A stretch of 42,500 nt of DNA from Oscillospiraceae bacterium (GTDB taxonomy: Bacteria; Bacillota; Clostridia; Oscillospirales; CAG-272). Location: NCBI GenBank assembly GCA_015064445.1, contig SVSE01000009.1, positions 1 to 42,500 on the forward strand, written 5' to 3'. A program made the position numbers and the translations under genes. Shown here in pieces: positions 32,346 to 39,747 of the stretch. Position 1 is the stretch's first letter. Each line of letters starts with the position of its first letter. The notes beneath the pieces were generated by a model. It had not been told where the DNA came from, ran no database searches, and saw nothing but the letters and a program-made list of their open reading frames with translations.

Positions 32346-32772
32346 CAGTTGCTTCTCCGAAGCGTGATTTTATAAATTTAAGTGCCTCGGTAAATATTAT
32401 TCTATCATTTTCAAAGGTTTTTTCAGGGAATTCATCCTCGAAGAACCATTTAAATGCAGCTATTTCCTGAGGCTGTGGCTCTACATACGCCCTCGTTGTA
32501 AGGGACGCAAAGTAAACCACCTTTTTTTCTATGTTCTTTTTCTTTCCTATAAGGTATACCGATTCCATACGGAAGCCGTTTTCGATTTTTACATCGATTC
32601 CGGTTTCCTCCTTTACCTCACGGATTGCCGTTTGGTATTCGTTCTCGCCCTCCTCGACATGTCCCTTTGGGAAGGACCAAAAATCAGCATATCTATTTTT
32701 GATGAGAAGCACAGCGTATTTGCCACGCGTCTTACGGAAGATCACTGCACCACAGGATTTCTCGTACCTCAC
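32332..32772 (-). CDS. NUDIX hydrolase
   Basis: This 146-residue protein carries a complete Nudix box, GHVEEGENEYQTAIREVKEE then TGI (about residues 38-60), which binds Mg2+ and hydrolyses nucleoside-diphosphate-X compounds. The N-terminus SCGAVIFR and the later FPKGH are typical of diadenosine-polyphosphate (MutT/Ap4A) type members. The exact substrate is not readable. It is the last gene of the ABC operon, 24 bp after the ATPase gene and without its own promoter. No functional link to amino-acid uptake is evident. Confidence 0.85.
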   Translation of the reverse strand: MRYEKSCGAVIFRKTRGKYAVLLIKNRYADFWSFPKGHVEEGENEYQTAIREVKEETGIDVKIENGFRMESVYLIGKKKNIEKKVVYFASLTTRAYVEPQPQEIAAFKWFFEDEFPEKTFENDRIIFTEALKFIKSRFGEATEKRF

Positions 32773-32796
32773 CCTATCATCTCCTTTAATTTGAAT

Positions 32797-33633
32797 TTAA
32801 AGGACAGCTTTAAAAAATTGTACTGTTCTTTCGTTTTTCGGATTGTCAAAAACCTCGCTGGGAGTACCTTCCTCAGCGATCACTCCACCGTCCATAAATA
32901 AAACTCTTGTTCCAACCTCTCTTGCAAAGCCCATTTCGTGAGTAACAATAACCATTGTCATTCCCTCGTCAGCAAGCTCCTTAATGAGGTCAAGAACCTC
33001 GCCTACCATTTCAGGGTCAAGCGCACTTGTAGGCTCGTCAAAGAGCATTACCTTTGGATTCATAGCAAGAGCCCTTACAATAGCGATTCTTTGCTTTTGT
33101 CCACCTGACAAGGTAGAAGGATAAACATCAGCCTTTTCCTCAAGGCCGATACGACAAAGAAGCTCGTGAGCCTTGTCGGTTGCATCCTTTATTATTTGAG
33201 CCTTCGTTTTTTCTATTTCCAAAAGTGGCTTTTTATTTTTTCTGAAAAGATTTCCTGCCTTTGTAAAGAAATTCCTTGTCTTCTTAGAGCGAAGCTCGGA
33301 AAGTCCTATATGAACAGGGGCAAGAGTTATGTTTTGAATAACTGTTTTATTATTAAAAAGGTTGAATTGCTGGAACACCATTCCGATTTTACGGCGATGC
33401 TTGTTTATATCAACCTTGAAGTCTGCAAGGTCCTCTCCGTCAAAAAAGATAGAGCCTCCACTTGCGTCCTCCATACAGTTAAGACATCTCAAAAAAGTCG
33501 ATTTTCCTGAGCCTGATGGGCCAAGAACAACAACCTTTTCCTTCTCGTAAATACAGGTATTTATGTCCTTCAATACTTCGTTATCGCCGAACTTCTTATT
33601 AAGATGCTCGACTTTAATCAATACTTCTGCCAT
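32797..33633 (-). CDS. Polar amino-acid ABC transporter ATP-binding protein with an extra insert
   Basis: This 278-residue ATPase is of the GlnQ/HisP type; relatives are about 240-250. Walker A is GPSGSGKST (38-46). The Q-loop is [10 protein letters not shown], the signature [17 protein letters not shown], Walker [13 protein letters not shown], and the switch [12 protein letters not shown]. The additional length is an insert at about residues 110-150, between the Q-loop region and the helical subdomain's end. It is rich in Lys and Arg ([20 protein letters not shown]). It sits near the face that meets the permease, so it may alter coupling, which is inference. It is third in the operon binding protein-permease-ATPase-NUDIX, 11 bp after the permease. 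Confidence 0.92.
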   Translation of the reverse strand: MAEVLIKVEHLNKKFGDNEVLKDINTCIYEKEKVVVLGPSGSGKSTFLRCLNCMEDASGGSIFFDGEDLADFKVDINKHRRKIGMVFQQFNLFNNKTVIQNITLAPVHIGLSELRSKKTRNFFTKAGNLFRKNKKPLLEIEKTKAQIIKDATDKAHELLCRIGLEEKADVYPSTLSGGQKQRIAIVRALAMNPKVMLFDEPTSALDPEMVGEVLDLIKELADEGMTMVIVTHEMGFAREVGTRVLFMDGGVIAEEGTPSEVFDNPKNERTVQFFKAVL

Positions 33634-33644
33634 AAGCTACCTCC

Positions 33645-34385
33645 TTACGATGATTTCTTGGATTTCTTCTCAGCGCCATATTTACGGTCGCTCTTATTGA
33701 GAAAGACTTCCATAATTTTAATAAGTGCTGTTATGAACAAGATTATAGCAATATAGATTATCGCCATAAACAAATATCCCGCCTCATATGTATAGCCTGG
33801 AAGCGCAATCGCTTTAACTGCGGTGTAAAGGTCATATATAGCTATGAAGCTGAGCACTGAGGTTTCCTTAATAAGCGTTATAAATTCGTTTCCAAGTGTA
33901 GGGAGAATGTTCTTTATAGCCTGTGGAATAACAATTTTAAGCATTGTTACAGAATATCCAAGACCAAGTGCACGACCTGCCTCCATCTGACCTGCGTCAA
34001 CAGAATTAAGTCCGCCACGCATAATCTCAGAAACATAAGCTCCACTATTCATACCAAAAACTGCAATACCGACGCTAACTGCCTCTACGCCCTGCACACC
34101 AAGAAGTGGCAAAAGCAAATAATAGGCGACAAGAAGCTGTACCACCATAGGCGTACCACGGAAAATCGCAACATATACGGTGCAAATCTTATCAAGCACT
34201 CTCATAGAGCGTCTATATTTAGGTGCAACCTTTATTATCGCAATCAGTGTACCGATAATGATACCTATAACAAGACCGAGCACAGCGATTTTTATAGTAT
34301 TCCAAAGTCCTGTAAAAAAGAGCTTTAGGAAGTATTCGCCAGACAAGGTCTCAAAAAATGTCTTTATTTGACTGAAGCTCAGCAT
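33645..34385 (-). CDS. Polar amino-acid ABC transporter permease
   Basis: This 246-residue protein of the HisM/GlnP family has about five membrane segments. The N-terminal motif is FFTGLWNTIKIAVLGLVIGI. The EAA loop that contacts the ATPase reads EAGRALGLGYSVTMLKIVIP, with QAIKNILPTLGNEFITLIKE after it. The C-terminus is Lys-rich and cytoplasmic (KYGAEKKSKKSS). As only one permease gene is present, it would act as a homodimer. A strong hairpin separates it from the binding-protein gene (34410-34432). Confidence 0.93.
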   Translation of the reverse strand: MLSFSQIKTFFETLSGEYFLKLFFTGLWNTIKIAVLGLVIGIIIGTLIAIIKVAPKYRRSMRVLDKICTVYVAIFRGTPMVVQLLVAYYLLLPLLGVQGVEAVSVGIAVFGMNSGAYVSEIMRGGLNSVDAGQMEAGRALGLGYSVTMLKIVIPQAIKNILPTLGNEFITLIKETSVLSFIAIYDLYTAVKAIALPGYTYEAGYLFMAIIYIAIILFITALIKIMEVFLNKSDRKYGAEKKSKKSS

Positions 34386-34409
34386 ATTAAATCCTCGTTA
34401 CACAAATCT

Positions 34410-34432
34410 CCCCCCACGCTTTCGTGTGGGGG
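34410..34432 (-). terminator. Intercistronic hairpin between binding-protein and permease genes
   Basis: CCCCC-CACG / CGTG-T-GGGGG arms with a CTTT loop and one bulged T. No T run follows on the minus strand. Such G/C-rich stems within ABC operons usually protect the 3' end of the binding-protein message or act as partial terminators, giving more binding protein than permease. Confidence 0.65.
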
Positions 34433-34444
34433 AAGTGTAAATAA

Positions 34445-35311
34445 TTATTTACCGTTTACTACTCTAACGATAGCTGTTCCAGGAGCCTCATCAACTACTA
34501 CTGCGTAAAGGTTTCCGTTTACAAGATCCTTTACTGCGTCAAGAGCAGTTGCGTAGCCCTTGCCCTCGAGGTTAGCGAAGCCATTATAGCCCCAGTCCTC
34601 GTTACCTACAACATACATACCGCCTGTTGTGCCTGTCTGGAAGCCAACCTTTGTGCCAGCTGTAAGAGCTGTGATTACAGCCTCAACCTCAGCAGCGCTT
34701 GTGCAAGCGTCAAATGCTGTGTTATCTGCTGCAACAATAATCTTCTGTGATGCGTTGTAGTAGGTATTTGAGAAGTCATAGCTTGCCTCACGGTCAGCGC
34801 TTACAGTAATACCAGCCATACCTGCATCAGCATAGCCTGCGTTTACCTCTGTGAAGATTGTGTCGAACTCAGGAAGGTTCTTAACAACAAGCTCGAGGTT
34901 TCTCGAAGCTGCATAAGCAGCAGCGATTTCAATGTCAAGACCATAGATCTTTCCGTCAGAGCCGAGATACTCAAATGGCTCGAATGGGCAGTTAGTAACT
35001 ACTACAAACTTGTTATCTGTGTTAGAAATGTTGCCAGACGCAACTGTGTAGCCAACCTTTTCGCCCTCGCCCTTGAAGTACTTATCAACGAGCTTCTGGA
35101 ATTCGCCGTTTCCTTTGATTTCAGCAAGGAATGCGTCCATATCCTGCTTAAGTGCAGTGTTGCCTTCCTTAACTACGAATGCATACTCTTCCTGTGTAAG
35201 CTGAACATCGATAATCTTTACCTTTGGTTCATCATCGCCATTACATGCAACGAATGCAAAGCAACAAACGAGCATTACAAGTGCAAGAGCAAGTGAAATA
35301 ATTTTTTTCAT
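34445..35311 (-). CDS. Amino-acid ABC transporter substrate-binding lipoprotein, circularly permuted
   Basis: The start chosen is the ATG at 35311 (288 residues), with GGAGGA upstream. The lipobox is FVAC (C23). Residues 31-80 (KIIDVQLTQEEYAFVVKEGN, then FLAEIKGNGEFQKLVDKYF) match the segment that ends ordinary family 3 binding proteins ('LKILDE.LTEEEYA.AVKKGN....L..LK.DG....I..KY'). After a linker (81-99) comes the usual beginning (KFVVVTNCPFEPFEYLG, about 101-117), then AGITVSADREASYDFSNTYY with the ligand-binding Arg, and AVVVDEAPG. The protein stops at VVNGK, exactly where that segment should follow. The whole fold is therefore present in rotated order. It is the first gene of the operon, with a consensus promoter. 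Confidence 0.9.
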   Translation of the reverse strand: MKKIISLALALVMLVCCFAFVACNGDDEPKVKIIDVQLTQEEYAFVVKEGNTALKQDMDAFLAEIKGNGEFQKLVDKYFKGEGEKVGYTVASGNISNTDNKFVVVTNCPFEPFEYLGSDGKIYGLDIEIAAAYAASRNLELVVKNLPEFDTIFTEVNAGYADAGMAGITVSADREASYDFSNTYYNASQKIIVAADNTAFDACTSAAEVEAVITALTAGTKVGFQTGTTGGMYVVGNEDWGYNGFANLEGKGYATALDAVKDLVNGNLYAVVVDEAPGTAIVRVVNGK

Positions 35312-35366
35312 CTTAAAATCCTCCATAATTTATTTTGGCGCATAGCCAAGTCTTTAAGATGTAAAC

Positions 35367-35395
35367 ATTATACAACTTTGAAATTAAGATGTCAA
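35367..35395 (-). promoter_or_regulatory. Promoter of the amino-acid ABC operon
   Basis: On the minus strand TTGACA (35390-35395), 17 bp, TATAAT (35367-35372): full consensus. Confidence 0.9.
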
Positions 35396-35483
35396 TACCT
35401 TTATTATAAAATGCGCCTAATTTATGCATCGTTTTTGTGAATAAAATTAAATTTTTGTGAATATATTCATTTTTTGATGAATA

Positions 35484-35505
35484 AAAACGCCCGTTTGGGC
35501 GTTTT
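35484..35505 (-). terminator. Terminator of the six-gene alkD-CPBP operon
   Basis: AAAACGCCC-GTTT-GGGCGTTTT with a TTTTTATT tail on the minus strand. Confidence 0.9.
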
Positions 35506-35508
35506 TTG

Positions 35509-36546
35509 TTATTTTTCTTCGTTAAATTCTGCTCTAAAAAGCTCGTAATCTGGAAGCTCACTTTTCTTTGGTGGAATAAGCAAAATTATTCCTATTGCAA
35601 CAAGCACAACTATTGTGCAGGCGAAGCCTCCCTCGATGCCAAATGCACCACCGTTTGCAGCTGTCATATTAGGATTTGACACAACGCGGAAGATTGATGG
35701 CATTTGTCCCATTCCACTAACGCTTGAGCCGAAAATATTGCCCTGTGCGAAGTTCCACATTGAATGGATTGCACACGCGCCCCAAAGGTCGCCACGCTTA
35801 AGCACATATATTCCCTCGAAAACTCCGAACAAGAATATGTTAATCAAGGCAAGCACCGTAACGCCTGCGTTTGAAATGTGAATAAGTGAGAATACTGCCG
35901 ATGAGAAGAATACTGCCAAGAATACCTTGTAATCGCGGGCTACGCTTGTCATAAGATAGCCTCTTATAAAGATTTCTTCAGACGCACCTTGAATTATGAA
36001 TGCAAGGAAGAACAAAATTATTGGGAAGCTAAATGATGCGCCACCCTCGAATTTCACAGAGCCTGTCAAAAATGCGATAAGGAATGCAAGTGAATACATA
36101 GCAAGACCGATTATTGCGCCAACGCCATATTCGAGTGCTATGTTGCTTTTTCTCAAGCCGAGCGTTGGAAGCTTTCTTTTCTCGAAGATTTTGCAATAAA
36201 GGATTGCACAAATAGCGAGTGCCACAGTCGAGACAAGCGATATAAGCACGAGCCACCACGGAATGTTAGAGGCGATATCACTCAAAACGGAGCTATATGA
36301 CTCCATTAGCGCCTCCATATCCATTTCGCCACTTGACGCTTGACCTAAAAGCGATTTAAATTCGCTTGTGCTAAACAAATAAATCATTGTGGGCAAAAGC
36401 ATTATCGATTGTCTTGCTGTATCTGCCACAAAATAAACTATCATAAAGAACAAAAGCGAGTACAAGAAGTGAGTCGGGCGATGATTTATCGCTGCCTCAT
36501 CAAGCATTTTTGTTCTATTGAATCTAACATTATCTCTTATGCTCAT
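35509..36546 (-). CDS. CPBP-family intramembrane metalloprotease
   Basis: This 345-residue polytopic protein has about eight hydrophobic segments. The CPBP/Abi catalytic motifs are GASEEIFIRGYL (the E-E-x-x-x-R motif), FSLIHISN (His of motif 2) and GACAIHSMWNF (motif with His and Asn). The family includes CAAX prenyl-protease homologues and bacteriocin-immunity proteins, and cleaves substrates within the membrane. The substrate is unknown. It is the last gene of the operon; its start overlaps the NUDIX stop by 4 bp (ATGA), so translation is coupled. Confidence 0.9.
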   Translation of the reverse strand: MSIRDNVRFNRTKMLDEAAINHRPTHFLYSLLFFMIVYFVADTARQSIMLLPTMIYLFSTSEFKSLLGQASSGEMDMEALMESYSSVLSDIASNIPWWLVLISLVSTVALAICAILYCKIFEKRKLPTLGLRKSNIALEYGVGAIIGLAMYSLAFLIAFLTGSVKFEGGASFSFPIILFFLAFIIQGASEEIFIRGYLMTSVARDYKVFLAVFFSSAVFSLIHISNAGVTVLALINIFLFGVFEGIYVLKRGDLWGACAIHSMWNFAQGNIFGSSVSGMGQMPSIFRVVSNPNMTAANGGAFGIEGGFACTIVVLVAIGIILLIPPKKSELPDYELFRAEFNEEK

Positions 36547-37085
36547 TTTCTCTCCTTCAAAAGCCTGTCAGCCTTTAAAATCGCAACCTGTGTCTTTGAA
36601 TCCTTAATTTCGCCCGTCATTACCATTTCTACAAGAGTGTCAAGAGGAATCTTCACAACCTCCAAAAACTCGTCCTCGTCAGGGTGAGATTCCGTATAGG
36701 AAAGTCCTGTTGCCATATAGGTATAGATTTTCTCATCAGTAAATGCTACGGTTGTGTAGGTCATACCGATAAATTCAACATTCTCGGCTACAACGCCACT
36801 CTCCTCCTCAAGCTCACGCTTAACTGCGTCAAGAGGATCCTCGCCTATTTCAAGCTTTCCTGCTGGAATTTCCAAAAGAACACTTGAAAAAGGATATCTA
36901 AACTGTTTTACCATAATAACCTCGCCCTCATCGGTTATGGGAATTACGCACACAGCCCCTGGGTGTCTTACAACCTCACGGAACGCTCCCTTGCCATTTG
37001 GAAGCTCGATATCATCTACAAAAAGCTTTACAACCTTGCCATCAAAAATCTGCTTTGAGGCAAGCTGTTTTTCATATAGCTCCAT
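36543..37085 (-). CDS. NUDIX hydrolase, ADP-ribose pyrophosphatase type
   Basis: This 180-residue protein has a Nudix box GKLEIGEDPLDAVKRELEEE followed by SGV (about residues 76-98). The preceding VMVKQFRYPFSSVLLEIPAG is characteristic of ADP-ribose pyrophosphatases, as is the downstream acidic HPDEDEFLEV. These enzymes split ADP-ribose to AMP and ribose-5-phosphate. The gene overlaps both neighbours (4 bp with CPBP, and its ATG shares a base with the stop of the anchored protein). Together with dut and the AlkD-like gene it makes a nucleotide-housecleaning theme. Confidence 0.9.
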   Translation of the reverse strand: MELYEKQLASKQIFDGKVVKLFVDDIELPNGKGAFREVVRHPGAVCVIPITDEGEVIMVKQFRYPFSSVLLEIPAGKLEIGEDPLDAVKRELEEESGVVAENVEFIGMTYTTVAFTDEKIYTYMATGLSYTESHPDEDEFLEVVKIPLDTLVEMVMTGEIKDSKTQVAILKADRLLKERK

Positions 37086-37855
37086 TATTTGCTCCTTTGA
37101 TAGGTTACTTTTTTGCCATCAGCGCCCTTGAGCGTCAATGTGTCGTTTTCTATTTCGTACTCGTATGGAATAACATACTTCTCCTTGAGGTCATAGTCAG
37201 CCTCTGGAACGATGATGTTTTCGTTAATAAAGAGATACAATGTTCCGTTTTTGGTCGAATATACAATGTTGTTTGTTACCTCTTCATCAGATGCTGTGCC
37301 TGTATAATCATTAGCAAACACATACTTCATCGAGGCATTTTCGCTATTTGTCCACTCTCCAAAAATCGAGGCGTCCTTATTATATTCAAGATTGTATGCC
37401 TCAAGGACGGTGTTGGTCTTATTTTCACGAAGCACAAGCGTTTTCTTGTCGTCGCTTATTGAGAATTTTGTCCTTGAGCTTTGAATTACGCCACCCACGC
37501 TATATGTGATTACAAGCGTGTTTTGGTCCTCTATGCGATATGTGCTTAGCTCATCACGCACAGCCTCAATTCCGTACACATATAGGCTTGTAATTACCTT
37601 TCCGTCGGTGCGAAAATCGTAAATCTTATAAAAGGAATCATCAAAATTCTCCTTCTCCTGCCATGTGCCAACAAGCGACACTCCGTCGTACTTATATTTG
37701 CTATTATAAGCGCTGTTTTTGTGGTCCTTAATCGCAGGAATTCCAAAAACTAAAAACAGCACGAGGGCGACAGCCACGCCAAAGAGCCCAACTATTGCCA
37801 AAATCTTCTGCTTTTTAGTCGCTTTTCTTTTCTTTTGTGTTGAGTTTGTTTTCAT
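37085..37855 (-). CDS. Membrane-anchored protein with two lipocalin-like repeats
   Basis: This 256-residue protein has a Lys-rich cytoplasmic N-terminus (QKKRKATKKQK) and one membrane segment (ILAIVGLFGVAVALVLFLVF, about 18-37). An outside region follows with two tandem beta-barrel-like units, each beginning with a G-x-W phrase: SLVGTWQEKENFDDS (near residue 60) and SIFGEWTNSENASMK (near 165). The pattern resembles lipocalin-like domains of Gram-positive surface proteins. I do not recognise the exact family and no ligand can be proposed. It overlaps the histidine-phosphatase gene by 4 bp. Confidence 0.65.
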   Translation of the reverse strand: MKTNSTQKKRKATKKQKILAIVGLFGVAVALVLFLVFGIPAIKDHKNSAYNSKYKYDGVSLVGTWQEKENFDDSFYKIYDFRTDGKVITSLYVYGIEAVRDELSTYRIEDQNTLVITYSVGGVIQSSRTKFSISDDKKTLVLRENKTNTVLEAYNLEYNKDASIFGEWTNSENASMKYVFANDYTGTASDEEVTNNIVYSTKNGTLYLFINENIIVPEADYDLKEKYVIPYEYEIENDTLTLKGADGKKVTYQRSK

Positions 37856-38493
37856 TCATTCTCCTTAGCAAGCTCTGCTAAATCCCAAGGGGATACATTA
37901 TACGCCTGCAAAATAGTTTTTTCTCCGTCATAGGTGTAAAGCACGAGGTGGCAATTGCCGATAGCGTGCTCAAAATCTGGTGGGATTTTGTCCGATTTTT
38001 CAGATTCCCTTGCGAAAATTCTTGTAACTGCGCCGTGTGTTACAACAAGCACACGCTCGCCCATTTTTACATTGTCCTTAATGAAAGCATTGAGTCTTTC
38101 CATTAGTGACTCAATTGTTTCAACGGTTTTGATTTCAGGCACATTATTAAAGGTCGCCCTTGAATATTCCTCATATACAAGTCCTGACATTTCGCCAAAA
38201 TCACGCTCGATTATACGCTCATCAATGCCGAAATATTCACACCCTACTGCGTCTTTTATGATTTTTGCAGTATCTGATGCGCGAGAAAGTGGGCTTGAAA
38301 TTATCTTTGTCCAGCTAACGCCAGCCCTATCAAGCGCATCCTTAAAGCCCTTAGCACACTCGCGTGCTTGTGCTATGCCTGTTTCGTTTAAAGGCACCTC
38401 CTCGCGTCCTTGCATTCTCGCCTGTAAATTCCAATCAGTTTGACCATGGCGAATAAAGCAAACGATGCCCTTTGATTTATCAAAAAAGTCCAT
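37852..38493 (-). CDS. Histidine phosphatase-family protein
   Basis: This 213-residue protein has the catalytic motif VCFIRHGQTDWNLQ, with the phospho-accepting His in RHG (about residues 14-16). It also has GREEVPLNETG, SPLSRASDTAKII (second Arg) and VLVVTHGAVTRIFA (second His). The family includes phosphoglycerate mutases, alpha-ribazole phosphatase and broad-range phosphatases. No cobalamin genes are nearby, so a specific substrate is not assigned. It is translationally coupled to dut (1-bp overlap) and to the next gene. Confidence 0.9.
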   Translation of the reverse strand: MDFFDKSKGIVCFIRHGQTDWNLQARMQGREEVPLNETGIAQARECAKGFKDALDRAGVSWTKIISSPLSRASDTAKIIKDAVGCEYFGIDERIIERDFGEMSGLVYEEYSRATFNNVPEIKTVETIESLMERLNAFIKDNVKMGERVLVVTHGAVTRIFARESEKSDKIPPDFEHAIGNCHLVLYTYDGEKTILQAYNVSPWDLAELAKENE

Positions 38494-38930
38494 TATTTTC
38501 TTCCTGTTGAGCCAAATCCGCCCTCGCCACGCACGGTGTCGCTAAGCTCAGACGCTTCCTCAAAATCACATTTAATATAAGGTGTTACAACCATTTGTGC
38601 AATTCTCTCGCCAACGCTAACGGTCTGCGCCTCGCTTGAATGATTGTGAAGCGCAACCTTTATCTCTCCACGATAATCACAGTCAACCACACCAACCTTG
38701 TTTGCAGGTGCAAGCCCTCTCTTACAAGCAAGACCGCTTCTTGCATAAATGAGCGCAACATAGCCCTCGCTAAGCTCCATAGCGAGTCCTGTGCTTATAA
38801 ATGCGGTTTCGCCAGGCTTTATTACGACATCATTGTCAATGCAGGCATAGAGGTCTGCGCCAGCAGAATACTCCGAGCCATATGTTGGAATTATTGCCCT
38901 TTCGTTTAGCTTTTTAAGTCTTACCTTCAT
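38493..38930 (-). CDS. dut: dUTP diphosphatase
   Basis: This 145-residue trimeric-type dUTPase has all five motifs in order: SAGADLYAC, ARSGLA, GVVDCDYRGEIKV, RIAQMVV and GEGGFGSTGR. The Tyr in motif 3 excludes UTP, and the Gly-rich C-terminal arm closes over the substrate. The enzyme converts dUTP to dUMP, which protects DNA from uracil and feeds thymidylate synthesis. It is the second gene of the operon, 2 bp after the AlkD-like gene. Confidence 0.97.
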   Translation of the reverse strand: MKVRLKKLNERAIIPTYGSEYSAGADLYACIDNDVVIKPGETAFISTGLAMELSEGYVALIYARSGLACKRGLAPANKVGVVDCDYRGEIKVALHNHSSEAQTVSVGERIAQMVVTPYIKCDFEEASELSDTVRGEGGFGSTGRK

Positions 38931-38932
38931 AT

Positions 38933-39628
38933 TTATCTCCTAAAAGTCTTTAAATAGTCCTTTTTATCCTTTGGTATGCAAAGGCTTTCTCTTGCCTTTT
39001 GAATTGCCTTGTTGTGTGTCCATTTATCAAGAATATTTCCCTCGATTATCGGCAAGGCAAGCTCATAATTTTTAGTGAGCGCTGTGGCAAAAAACCACGC
39101 CTGCGCCATTTTTATATAAAACTCGTCTCTTTTAATTTGCTTAACCAAGTCAATCGAGGTGCGTGCCATATCGCAATCTAAATAATAACAAAGAAGCGAC
39201 ACGATTCCAAAGCGTACGGTATATTCCTCGCTTGAAGATAAGCATTCCTTTACAAAATCAAGCCTTCCAAGTGGCTTAGCAAAGAATTTTTTAAGCGAGG
39301 ACACGGTAATATCAACGACTGCCCAGTTGTCCATATATGGCAAAAGCGCCTCAATATAGGGCATCGCCTTATCGGAGTCCAAGAGGCCAAGCATATATCC
39401 GTGAACTATATACTCATCATAATAGGTATGTGGCAGAGAGTTAAGAAACGATTTTCCCTCGGGCGATTTTACATACCTTTTTGCGATTTCTCGACACACA
39501 GGCGCACGCACGCCAAGCACAGTGTTGCTATCAACCGTCGGTATCAGCTTACTATGAAAGCTCTTATATTTCAAATCTGCGCGTTCTACAAGCTCGTCTG
39601 TTATGATGTTCATTTGCGCCCTCTTCAA
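38933..39628 (-). CDS. DNA alkylation repair (AlkD-like) protein
   Basis: This 231-residue protein is built of HEAT-like helical repeats. Recognisable phrases are TVLGVRAPVCREIAKRYVKS, HTYYDEYIVHGYMLG, MDNWAVVDITVSSLKKFF, and the C-terminal THNKAIQKARESLCIPKDKK. AlkD-family glycosylases release alkylated purines without base flipping. The conserved D.W..VD segment is present, but many Clostridial homologues are untested as glycosylases. It is the first gene of the six-gene operon, with its own strong promoter, and is placed immediately before dut. Confidence 0.85.
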   Translation of the reverse strand: MKRAQMNIITDELVERADLKYKSFHSKLIPTVDSNTVLGVRAPVCREIAKRYVKSPEGKSFLNSLPHTYYDEYIVHGYMLGLLDSDKAMPYIEALLPYMDNWAVVDITVSSLKKFFAKPLGRLDFVKECLSSSEEYTVRFGIVSLLCYYLDCDMARTSIDLVKQIKRDEFYIKMAQAWFFATALTKNYELALPIIEGNILDKWTHNKAIQKARESLCIPKDKKDYLKTFRR

Positions 39629-39644
39629 AATGTTCTATTTAATA

Positions 39645-39673
39645 ATTTTATCACAAATAGTATTTTATTTCAA
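39645..39673 (-). promoter_or_regulatory. Promoter of the alkD-dut-...-CPBP operon
   Basis: On the minus strand TTGAAA (39668-39673), 17 bp, TAAAAT (39645-39650) with TGA extension. Confidence 0.8.
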
Positions 39674-39717
39674 TATAATATAAAAAATTTAACATTTTTG
39701 AAACAAACAAGTAAAAA

Positions 39718-39743
39718 ACACAGGCATTTTTCAATGCCTGTGT
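39718..39743 (-). terminator. Terminator of the Nif3-MBL operon
   Basis: ACACAGGCATT-TTTC-AATGCCTGTGT followed by TTTTTTAC on the minus strand. Confidence 0.85.
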
Positions 39744-39747
39744 CAAT

